From NCBI RefSeq assembly GCF_001429285.1, contig NZ_LMJJ01000012.1, positions 372,530-436,529 on the forward strand: a DNA stretch of 64,000 bases, given 5' to 3'. The DNA comes from Ensifer sp. Root278. GTDB taxonomy: Bacteria > Pseudomonadota > Alphaproteobacteria > Rhizobiales > Rhizobiaceae. The first letter of the stretch is position 1, and each line of letters opens with the position of its first letter. A model generated the notes under the pieces. It worked only from the letters and a program-made list of their open reading frames with translations, had not been told where the DNA came from and ran no database searches. Below are positions 9,988 to 16,381 of the stretch, piece by piece. The position numbers were made by a program, and so were the translations under genes.

Positions 9988-10463
9988 GACTTTGCTCCCT
10001 CTAATCAGGTGATTATCGGGATCGTTACAGGCCCGCGCTCGGACCATGAGCCAATGGCAATCCAGATTTTCCAGTTTGCGCTTTAAAAACGTCAATGTAA
10101 ACAATCAAGAATCGATGTTAATGTGAAATATTCGATATTTAATTATTGATACTAATATTTATAGAAATACATAATTCTTGATCTTTCTCTGGATTTATAT
10201 ATATCAACTGACGTCGAATTCTCCAGAATTTTTTCATGAGTCCGTCTAATACTCCCAAAATATCTTGGTAAAGCCTCAATCATCGGATACAGATTAAACG
10301 TCGTTCTTAGGCCAGCTTGGCTTTTTGCTTCGTCAGAGGCTCCAGACCGCCAAACTCACCAATCATCGATCCTTGACGGCAGTTGTTCGCGCTGCATTGG
10401 CGCCAGACCAGCCCGATTTGGCTGAACCTTGCGAACGGCGTTCGCCATAAGAAAGGGGGCAGT
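9988..10463. other. AT-rich intergenic region
   Basis: About 475 bases between divergent small genes. The part from 10105 to 10270 is strikingly AT-rich (runs such as ATTTAATTATTGATACTAAT), quite unlike the surrounding DNA. It probably holds promoters for both flanking genes. No gene was recognised in it. Confidence 0.5.
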
Positions 10464-10751
10464 ATGTTTACCCGTACGAAATACCGAACCGTCCATTTCG
10501 ATGAACCGTTCTGGATGCCAGGCCTCTGCGAGATGGTGGCCCCGGGCGACTACGAAGTTGATGAGGACGAGGAGTCGATTGAAGGCATCTCCTGGCTGGC
10601 TTATCGCCGCGTGGCGACCTTCATCAAGCTGCCGGCGACGCTCGAGAACAAATACCAAATGCGACTTGTTGCCATCGAGCCTGAGGAGCTTGAAGGCCTC
10701 ATCGCAGTGGATCGCGACAGGCACGCAATCTCCCTCTCGGCCAAATCGTAG
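10464..10751 (+). CDS. Hypothetical protein (95 aa), acidic
   Basis: Starts at the ATG at 10464, behind AAGGGGGC, rather than at the first in-frame ATG at 10383. The product MFTRTKYRTVHFDEPFWMPG is soluble-looking, with an acidic stretch DYEVDEDEESIEGISWLAYRRVATFI in the middle. I recall similar small proteins, with the FW and IEGISWLAYRRVATF motifs, as uncharacterised conserved proteins in Rhizobiales. No function can be assigned. It heads a run of short genes on the plus strand in the accessory segment. Confidence 0.6.
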   Translation: MFTRTKYRTVHFDEPFWMPGLCEMVAPGDYEVDEDEESIEGISWLAYRRVATFIKLPATLENKYQMRLVAIEPEELEGLIAVDRDRHAISLSAKS

Positions 10752-10839
10752 AGACAGCAATTCGATGGGTAACGGCGTTTGCCGCTTGGCTTGTCAGTTA
10801 GCCCCAAAAGTCGAACGAAGATGTCGGCCTATGCGGCCG

Positions 10840-10869
10840 AAACCTATCGCCCTCAAACCTATCGCCCTC
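10840..10869 (+). repeat. Two tandem 15-base repeats
   Basis: AAACCTATCGCCCTC occurs twice head-to-tail in an intergenic region between the 95-aa and 77-aa genes. It may be a slippage product or a pair of binding sites; nothing further can be said. Confidence 0.6.
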
Positions 10870-10987
10870 ATCACTGAAGTAAGGATGCATCGGTGCTGTT
10901 CAGACGATTTTCTTCAGGAAGCCATCCAGAGAGACAGACGGCTTTGAACATTGGAACACACACCGAAACCGAGGTTAGGGACGCGAT

Positions 10988-11221
10988 ATGAAAAATAGCG
11001 ACGAAGAACACGCACTCGCCATTAGTGTCTGGGAATCGGAAGGCGGGGCGCCCAACAGATCCATGAGGCTCTATCAATACGGACGCCGCGTCGAATGCGA
11101 CAGGTCGTACACGATCTACCATGTGTTCACGGGCGTGCCGGCAAAGATCGGTTCATGGACGATGACGGGGCTCAGCCAAAAGAATGCGGCGCGGGCTCTG
11201 CGTACTCTCAACACGCCCTAA
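10988..11221 (+). CDS. Hypothetical protein (77 aa)
   Basis: Starts with ATG behind AGGGACGCGAT. The product (MKNSDEEHALAISVWESEGG at the N-terminus) has no signal peptide or membrane segment. A pattern of conserved-looking residues (YGRRVECDRSYTIYHVFTGVPA) resembles, to my recollection, a family of small uncharacterised rhizobial proteins. It ends three codons after a short Ala/Arg-rich helix (QKNAARALRTLN). It shares direction with the 95-aa, 80-aa and 40-aa genes around it, but the gaps of 150-240 bases leave operon structure open. Confidence 0.55.
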   Translation: MKNSDEEHALAISVWESEGGAPNRSMRLYQYGRRVECDRSYTIYHVFTGVPAKIGSWTMTGLSQKNAARALRTLNTP

Positions 11222-11222
11222 A

Positions 11223-11277
11223 GCTTGTCGCGCAAAAAGTGCGCAGCGGTTTGGCGATAGCGACACGCGTGAAATCA
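11223..11277. repeat. Copy of a rhizobial intergenic palindromic repeat
   Basis: The sequence contains TTGTCGCGCAAAAAGTGCGC followed by AGCGGTTTGGCGATAGCGAC, with GCGCA/TGCGC forming a short hairpin. I recognise this as a member of a dispersed intergenic element common in Rhizobiaceae (typically GTCGCGCAAAAGTGCGCAGCGGTTTTGCGATAACGACA). It follows directly after the stop codon of the 77-aa gene. The family assignment is from memory. Confidence 0.5.
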
Positions 11278-11364
11278 AACTGTCGAAGCGCGTTGCACGA
11301 GGCCGTTTAAACGCGGCGCGCCCCGGGGCACCCGCAGATGTTCAACAATTGAAAGAGAGGCTCT

Positions 11365-11607
11365 ATGCACGGGTACTCCGATGATATCGTCCCGGCATTG
11401 AGTGAGACCGAAATTGGCGTGCTCCGGCGCGTATTTGACGCGGCTTGTGCTGAGTGCGGAATATCGCGGCAGGGCCAACAAATTCAGCGGCTGGCGCAAT
11501 TTCTCATGACCGAGTTCCGCCTCTACCCACTGGACGAAGAGGCGCTGCTGACAGCCGCACGGGCATTCTATTGCAAACAGAAACGTAAGCCCGGCAGCTC
11601 GGAATAA
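11365..11607 (+). CDS. Hypothetical protein (80 aa), helical
   Basis: An 80-residue protein beginning MHGYSDDIVPALSETEIGVL, preceded by GAAAGAGAGG at a spacing of 5. It is predicted to be mostly alpha-helical and soluble, with a single CAECG pair of cysteines and the segment FRLYPLDEEALLTAARAFY. I do not recognise a family with a known function. It lies about 145 bases before the second 40-aa membrane protein gene on the same strand. Confidence 0.55.
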   Translation: MHGYSDDIVPALSETEIGVLRRVFDAACAECGISRQGQQIQRLAQFLMTEFRLYPLDEEALLTAARAFYCKQKRKPGSSE

Positions 11608-11752
11608 TGTCGCCTATTTCGCGGGAAGGCGCTTGTTTCCAATTAATCAAATAACACCTTGGGCCCACCCTCGGAGGAGAAGTACAAACTGCCGAACATG
11701 GCCAGAGCACGGCTATAGTCGATCACAAACAAAATAAGAAAGGAAGAAAACC

Positions 11753-11875
11753 ATGAGATCGTACATTGGAAGCTTCGGATATCAATTCAGATTCGTTGAC
11801 TTCATGATCCGGTCATCGCTTGCGATTTCCCTTGGGGTCATAATCTACATCACATTCTATGGAATTTTCTGGTGA
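11753..11875 (+). CDS. 40-aa single-pass membrane protein, relative of the one at 9466-9588
   Basis: A short gene with AGGAAG at a spacing of 7 before its ATG and a TGA stop. The product begins MRSYIGSFGYQFRFVDFMIR and continues with one hydrophobic helix (SSLAISLGVIIYITFYGIFW). It has exactly the same length as the product of 9466-9588 and aligns with it without gaps (M1, R2, Y10, F14, V29, I30, Y32 and G37 shared, and many hydrophobic matches), so the two probably derive from one ancestor. The orientation is opposite to the first copy. Function unknown; a role as a small membrane regulator is only a guess. Confidence 0.6.
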   Translation: MRSYIGSFGYQFRFVDFMIRSSLAISLGVIIYITFYGIFW

Positions 11876-11925
11876 AAGCTCGTCACAAAAGGTCCACCGC
11901 TCATCGCGCCGCTTGGCTGACGCCC

Positions 11926-12041
11926 ATCCGCCGCGCCTACTGACCTCCTATCACGAAAGCGCCCGCGAGCTCGTGCGCGTGCGCACAGTCGTGGCTTTCC
12001 TGCAGGAACTGGTGACGGCGGAACATCAGATCTTCGTCTGA
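11926..12041 (+). pseudogene. Relic of the 3' end of a LysR gene
   Basis: The stretch repeats the 3' end of the intact LysR gene at 5429-6310. From TATCACGAAAGC to the TGA stop, 93 bases differ at only six positions, and the encoded peptide differs at one of 30 residues (D to E). Similarity starts at ATCCGCCGCGCCTA (11926), but a one-base deletion near 11942 breaks the frame. Everything before 11926 is unrelated, so no functional regulator is made here. The divergence is too high for a very recent duplication. It fits a displaced native or foreign gene end left by recombination. Confidence 0.75.
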
Positions 12042-12115
12042 CACGCCTGAATCGGAGAAATCCGCCACAATCGCGCGTCGGCAACCCGGCGGCCTCGTCG
12101 AGCGAATTTTCGCTA

Positions 12116-12796
12116 TCAATGTGCGACTTGTGAAGCGGCCGCCATCAGTTCCTTGGGATTGAGCGCCTGGCACATATTTTGACCTTGGTCCTCAACTTCT
12201 GTAAAGCTCCAGCGCACCACACCTTCTCGATCGAGCAGAAAATGGCCGACAAGCTGCATATGACCGGGTGTCCTCACCTGCTGATCGGCGTCTGTGATTT
12301 CGTACCCATCCTTTTCGCTCAGAAGGTCACCGGCGGCCGCCGGGTCCATCGGTTCAGGCAATTCCCCCGGCCGATCGACCCGCATCGTCTTGACCAGGTC
12401 CATTCCGACCTTGTGTGGCCAGTCGGTTTCTTCCTCCGTGAACTCGAGGAGGGGTAAGCCGAAGGCGCGGTGTGACGCCCGCTCCGGGTCGGATGCAGCA
12501 AGAAGGCCGGGTATCGGATGATAGCGGAAATAGAGCCGCGCGCGTTCGACCGGGGTGTTCACCACCGCCAGAGAGTCCACGCCTTTTTCGCGCAGGGCCG
12601 GGTTTAACTGTGCCATTGCCGCAACATGGCGACGGCAGAAGGGACATAGCAGGCCCCGATACAACCCGACCAACAATGGGCGACGGCCGCGAAAATCATC
12701 AAGGGCGATCTTGCCCTCGCGTGAGATCGCATCCAGCACAAAGTTCGGAGCCTGGTCGCCCAGTCGTAACGGATGGTCCTGATATTGTGGAGACAT
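12116..12796 (-). CDS. AhpC/TSA-like thioredoxin-fold protein (peroxiredoxin-like)
   Basis: A 226-aa cytosolic protein of the AhpC/TSA superfamily: RLGDQAPNFVLDAISREGKI starts the fold, followed by LYRGLLCPFCRRHVAAM with a CxxC pair at residues 51 and 54. A CPFC pair is closer to thiol-disulfide reductases than to classical peroxiredoxins, so the activity (peroxide reduction or disulfide exchange) is uncertain. The first ATG of the frame is at 12850, but the ATG at 12796 follows GAGGAGG and is the better start. It sits directly beside the LysR relic in the accessory segment and is convergent with nothing; its promoter must lie in 12797-13066. Confidence 0.8.
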   Translation of the reverse strand: MSPQYQDHPLRLGDQAPNFVLDAISREGKIALDDFRGRRPLLVGLYRGLLCPFCRRHVAAMAQLNPALREKGVDSLAVVNTPVERARLYFRYHPIPGLLAASDPERASHRAFGLPLLEFTEEETDWPHKVGMDLVKTMRVDRPGELPEPMDPAAAGDLLSEKDGYEITDADQQVRTPGHMQLVGHFLLDREGVVRWSFTEVEDQGQNMCQALNPKELMAAASQVAH

Positions 12797-13066
12797 GGTC
12801 AACCTCCTCGTCCGAAGGACCAATAAAGAAGAGGCCGCACAGCATCGCACGGCCTGACCTCTCGTCTTAGCGTATAGCCAGGATCAACCTGAGAATGGTC
12901 CCACATTGGCTCGCGAGCAAGCAGTAAACGGTGAATCGTGCCACGGGACGCTACCCCGGCAAGGCCGCATGGACTTCCTGACACGCGCCCCTCCCCTCGT
13001 TAATGAGCGATGGTCCAGAAGCGATGGATCAGAGCGTCTCAGAACGCATGCTGTCCGGTGTCGCAT

Positions 13067-14830
13067 CTAAAGGGAAATGCCGGCTTCCCGTAGTCCATCC
13101 ACCAGGCGGCCGAGCACGGCAGGGTCCCGATAGGGCAAGGCCCGTTTGAGGTGGTCGATGGAGAAATTCGGGTTGACCTCGAACACCTCGTGCCAATAGC
13201 GCCGAGCCTCCTCGTGACGCCCGGTGCGACCGTAGAGGCAGGCGAGATAGAAGCGCGTCATGTCGGATCGCGGCGCCAGCGCCAGCCGGCGCATGAAGGC
13301 GATCTCGGCCTCGTCGAAACGGCCGAGGTTCAGCAAGGTCCGCCCAAGGAAATGCAGCGACAGGTCGAACTGCGGATCGAGCCGATGCGCCCGCGTATAG
13401 AACGGCAGCGCGTCTTCGAACTGGCTCTGAAAATCCCGGATCGTGCCGAGGGCGGTATGGCCACCGGCGGAATTGGGATCGAGCTTGATCATCCGTTGGG
13501 CGGCGCTTTCGGCCTCATCGAAACGCCGCATCCAGCAGAGCGCGATTGAAAGCGCGTGATAGCCATGCGGCTCGTTGTCGTCGGTATCAACAGCCTTCTG
13601 CGCCAGTTCCAAGGCACGCTCCAGATTGTCCACCGTCCCGCCGTTCCATCGGTTGATGAAATCGGTCAAGGCGATGATCGAGAGGGACGCGTAGGCGGCT
13701 GCCAAACCCGGATCGATGGCGATAGCGCGCTCGAGCATGCTGCGCGCCTCCGCTGACGACACGGCATCGAACCGCAGAATGGCCTGACGGGACCGGACGA
13801 GCAGATCATAGGATTCCGGATCGACCTTACCGCGGCTTTCGCGTCGCTCTTCCTCGCCGGCCGTCAGCTTCACCTTGAGCGCCGTGACGATGGTGCGGGT
13901 CACTTCGTCCTGAACCTCGAAAATGTCTTCGATGCCGCGGTCGTAGCGCTCGGCCCAGAGATGACCGCCCGTCGTGCCGTCGATCATCTGGGCGTTGATG
14001 CGGATGCGGTTGGCGGCGCGGCGCACGCTGCCTTCAAGAACATAGCGCACACCAAGTTCCTGGCTCACCTTGCGGATATCCGGCGACTTGCCCTTGTAGG
14101 CAAAGGAGGAATTGCGGGCGATGACGAAGAGGCCGGAAACCTTCGAGAGATCGGTGATGATGTCCTCGGTGATGCCGTCGGCGAAATAACCCTGCTCCGG
14201 ATCGCCGGACATGTTGTCGAACGGCAGCACGGCGATCGAGGGCCGAGCCGGTAGCTGCGGCGGAGTTTCGGCGACGACCTCGACAGAAGCGCCCGCGTAC
14301 TCGTCCGGCGACCAGCTCCAGATGTGCACCGGGCGTTCGATGTTCTTGACCTCGTGGTGACCGCTGTCGGTGAAGTGGAGGTCGATGCGGCCGTGCATAT
14401 ATTCATGAACACCATCCGAGATGGCGACGCCGCCGGGTCTGGCGAGCGCCTCGATCCGGGCCGCGACATTCACGCCATCACCATAGAGATCGCTGTCGGC
14501 GACCATGATATCGCCCATATTGACGCCGACGCGAAGCACGATCGCCTGATCCGCCGGGACATCCCTGTTTGCGGCCATCATTTCCCGCTGAAGTGCTGCG
14601 GCGCATTCGACGGCATTGACGGCGCTGGAGAATTCGACGAGCACGCCGTCCCCTGTCGTCTTGAAGACCCGGCCCTGGTGGGTGGCGACGAGCGGCTCCA
14701 GCACCTCTTTCCACCGCGCCATGAGCCGCGTGTAGGTGCTCGTCTCGTCACGCTCCATCAGCCGGCTGTAGCCGACGACGTCAGCAGCCAGGATGGCGGC
14801 GAGTCTGCGCTTGATGGATTCGTTGGCCAT
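13067..14830 (-). CDS. Class III adenylate cyclase with TolB-like and TPR regions
   Basis: Makes cAMP from ATP. In the 587-aa protein, the catalytic domain occupies about residues 8-175: the metal-binding aspartates are D17 (AADVVGYS) and D61 (KTTGDGVLVEF), and the transition-state pair is N121 and R125 (VNVAAR). A TolB/FlgO-like segment follows (RPSIAVLPFDNMSGDPEQGY through ADGITEDIITDLSKV), then tetratricopeptide repeats to the C-terminus (AAYASLSIIAL, EPHGYHALSIALCW, AGGHTALGTIRDF). It has no membrane segment. Rhizobia carry many such cyclases, and this one cannot be tied to a specific signal. The frame opens at 14887, but MANESIKRRLAAILAADVVG at 14830 is the usual family N-terminus. Confidence 0.9.
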   Translation of the reverse strand: MANESIKRRLAAILAADVVGYSRLMERDETSTYTRLMARWKEVLEPLVATHQGRVFKTTGDGVLVEFSSAVNAVECAAALQREMMAANRDVPADQAIVLRVGVNMGDIMVADSDLYGDGVNVAARIEALARPGGVAISDGVHEYMHGRIDLHFTDSGHHEVKNIERPVHIWSWSPDEYAGASVEVVAETPPQLPARPSIAVLPFDNMSGDPEQGYFADGITEDIITDLSKVSGLFVIARNSSFAYKGKSPDIRKVSQELGVRYVLEGSVRRAANRIRINAQMIDGTTGGHLWAERYDRGIEDIFEVQDEVTRTIVTALKVKLTAGEEERRESRGKVDPESYDLLVRSRQAILRFDAVSSAEARSMLERAIAIDPGLAAAYASLSIIALTDFINRWNGGTVDNLERALELAQKAVDTDDNEPHGYHALSIALCWMRRFDEAESAAQRMIKLDPNSAGGHTALGTIRDFQSQFEDALPFYTRAHRLDPQFDLSLHFLGRTLLNLGRFDEAEIAFMRRLALAPRSDMTRFYLACLYGRTGRHEEARRYWHEVFEVNPNFSIDHLKRALPYRDPAVLGRLVDGLREAGISL

Positions 14831-15166
14831 GGATTGCGGCGCCTTCCGAGAATCCTTTCTCAAAATTTTACCGGCGGATGGCCCCAATGTCTATTCAGTC
14901 TGCGGTCGGTCTGCGGCTTGCCTGTTCACGCCTGAGACCCGCCATAGGCAGTTGGCCCAACTGGACCGTCTCTCATCCACCTCGGGCGGCAGCCATGCAG
15001 CCGATTAGCCCGATTTGGGTAGCGCAGCGGCAGGAACAGAGAGTTGTCTTCCTGCGTTTCTGCTCCATCGGAAAAACCCTGTGCGATGGCTCAGGGCGAC
15101 CGCGATGAACAGGCGGCCCGCCCCAGAAGCGGTTCGCATACGGATTTGAGGAAGGAGGATGGAACG
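14831..15166. other. Intergenic region between the cyclase and the 66-aa gene
   Basis: About 335 bases between divergent genes that must contain both promoters. Short overlapping frames exist but none has a persuasive start. Nothing else was recognised. Confidence 0.4.
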
Positions 15167-15367
15167 ATGCTTGTCGCTGTTACGGGCCGGCCAATCCTGC
15201 CGGGTGAATTCATCAAGATCGAAGACGTCTTCAGGGATGCGATTAGAGAGAGAAATCTTCCGCGCCGCTCATCGGAGGCCAAGGAGCTGGCAGTCCGGCT
15301 GTTCGAGCTTTACCAGAATGGCGTCGATGACGTGGTGGCGCTGAGAGCGATGGCCAAGCTGTTCTGA
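15167..15367 (+). CDS. Hypothetical protein (66 aa)
   Basis: The frame is open from 15044, but the ATG at 15167 follows GAAGGAGG at a spacing of 8 and begins a compact protein, MLVAVTGRPILPGEFIKIED. The sequence continues with a helical C-terminus (SSEAKELAVRLFELYQNGVD then DVVALRAMAKLF). It looks soluble, and small proteins of this kind are, to my recollection, common but uncharacterised in Rhizobiales. It is the last gene before tRNA-His and lies just inside the presumed right end of the accessory segment. Confidence 0.6.
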   Translation: MLVAVTGRPILPGEFIKIEDVFRDAIRERNLPRRSSEAKELAVRLFELYQNGVDDVVALRAMAKLF

Positions 15368-15432
15368 GCGCGCGATGTTTGCGGCGATGGCTGCTACGCA
15401 AGCGCTTCAATATCAATGAGATAAGAAGGAAA

Positions 15433-15509
15433 TGGTACGGTTGGTGGGAATCGAACCTACGACCTCAGGTGCCACAAACCTGCGCTCTAACCAACTGAGC
15501 TACAACCGC
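15433..15509 (-). tRNA. tRNA-His (anticodon GTG)
   Basis: A 77-base tRNA on the minus strand with encoded CCA. The anticodon GTG is at 15473-15475 in the loop TTTGTGG; the T-arm GGTTCGATTCC and D-arm AGCTCAGTTGGTTAGAGC are normal. The acceptor stem is GCGGTTG with CAACCGT, giving G1:U72, and position 73 is A; the base before G1 is T rather than G. This is the unusual form known from a large clade of alphaproteobacteria, which lacks the G-1 and C73 identity pair used elsewhere. The 3' end faces the LysR/accessory side. Confidence 0.95.
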
Positions 15510-15593
15510 ACTGCTCGCGACATGTGTGTCGCTTGGCGGCTCACATACGGAGACTTCCGTCGCTTTGCAAGCCTTAACTTGAGATTATCCTGC

Positions 15594-15627
15594 AAAAAGA
15601 CCGGATGGCAACCCATCCGGTCTTTTT
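15594..15627. terminator. Strong bidirectional terminator between tRNA-His and the phasin gene
   Basis: A perfect 15-bp stem (AAAAAGACCGGATGG with its complement) closes a CAAC loop, with five A on the left and five T on the right. In the minus direction it ends the phasin transcript, about 75 bases after its stop codon. It separates that transcript from tRNA-His. Confidence 0.9.
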
Positions 15628-15702
15628 GGATTTTGGCGCGCCCGGCAGATCCGGTGGCGACAAGGGTCTGTCGCTCCCCGCCAGGCAGCACAGTCGGTCG
15701 GC

Positions 15703-16152
15703 TTAGACCTTCTTGAAGGAGGACATTGCCTTTTCGGCAGCTTCCTTGCCCGGCTTTGCGACGTTCTCGGCAACCTTCTTGGTCGCTTCCTGCATCGACT
15801 TGGCCTGCTCGACGGCAAGCTCGGCCTGCTTGCGGACAAAGCTCGTCTGCAGTTCGACAAACTCGGAGAGCGACTTCACGCCGAGCAGCGCTTCCATGTG
15901 CGAGAGCGAGTTTTCCGCATTGGTGCGCAGCGCGTCGATCGCCTTGAGGCCGATTTCGACGGTGCCGGTCTGAGCGCTTTCAAGCGTGGCTTCGACGGTC
16001 TTCGTCGCCTCTTCGGCGGCGGTCTTCATCTTGGCATAGGCTTCCTTCGACTGGGCGGCACCCTTTTCCGCGAAATCGCGGAAGCTGTCGGTGATCTTCG
16101 CCGGGTCGAACGAGGAAAGGGAAAATACGTCGTCGGTCTTCTTGGTAGCCAT
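15703..16152 (-). CDS. phaP: Phasin family protein
   Basis: Phasins coat polyhydroxybutyrate granules and control their size. The 149-aa protein is almost entirely amphipathic helix, rich in Ala, Lys and Glu (FRDFAEKGAAQSKEAYAKMK through AAEEATKTVEATLESAQT, then FVELQTSFVRKQAELAVEQA), which is the phasin_2 pattern. It starts at ATG 16152 behind AAGGAGCGCTTTC. The short helix-rich C-terminus EAAEKAMSSFKKV is typical. It is divergent from the PdhS-like kinase. Acetoacetyl-CoA synthetase, which recovers acetoacetate from the polymer, is 6 kb away. Which of the two or more rhizobial phasins this is cannot be told. Confidence 0.9.
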   Translation of the reverse strand: MATKKTDDVFSLSSFDPAKITDSFRDFAEKGAAQSKEAYAKMKTAAEEATKTVEATLESAQTGTVEIGLKAIDALRTNAENSLSHMEALLGVKSLSEFVELQTSFVRKQAELAVEQAKSMQEATKKVAENVAKPGKEAAEKAMSSFKKV

Positions 16153-16381
16153 GAAAGCGCTCCTTGGTGTCAGGCCCTCTTCTGAGGCGCCGTTGCTTGA
16201 TGCGCACTATATAGTCGATCTCCTTGTGCATTGCAATAAAATTGTGCAGCGCACAAAAACCCGGGCATTAACCTTTCGCGGTGAAAGCCGGGACGAAGCT
16301 TCGGGCCTCGCTGGACCCCCGCGGATCCGCCGGGTATTAATAGAGTGTTAACCCGTAAGCGATCCGTCAATAGGCCCGTTC

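Larger units (their letters stand above)
6437..15430. mobile_element. Putative tRNA-His-associated accessory segment (about 9 kb)
   Basis: This block lies between direct copies of the tRNA-His 3' flank. It contains an arylsulfatase, several tiny genes of unknown function, AT-rich stretches around 10.1-10.3 kb, a relic of the LysR gene tail at 11926-12041, a thioredoxin-fold protein and an adenylate cyclase. Gene direction and composition are more mixed than in the flanking core genes. No integrase, transposase or conjugation gene is visible, so any mobility has been lost or was never self-encoded. The internal LysR relic suggests at least two recombination events rather than one clean insertion. 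The boundaries are inferred. Confidence 0.4.

Noticed and set aside
11859-12041. A 60-codon frame ending in the LysR-like tail
   Set aside because: Its N-terminal half overlaps the end of the 40-aa gene and is unrelated to LysR; the LysR part is a gene-end relic. Treated as a pseudogene fragment.
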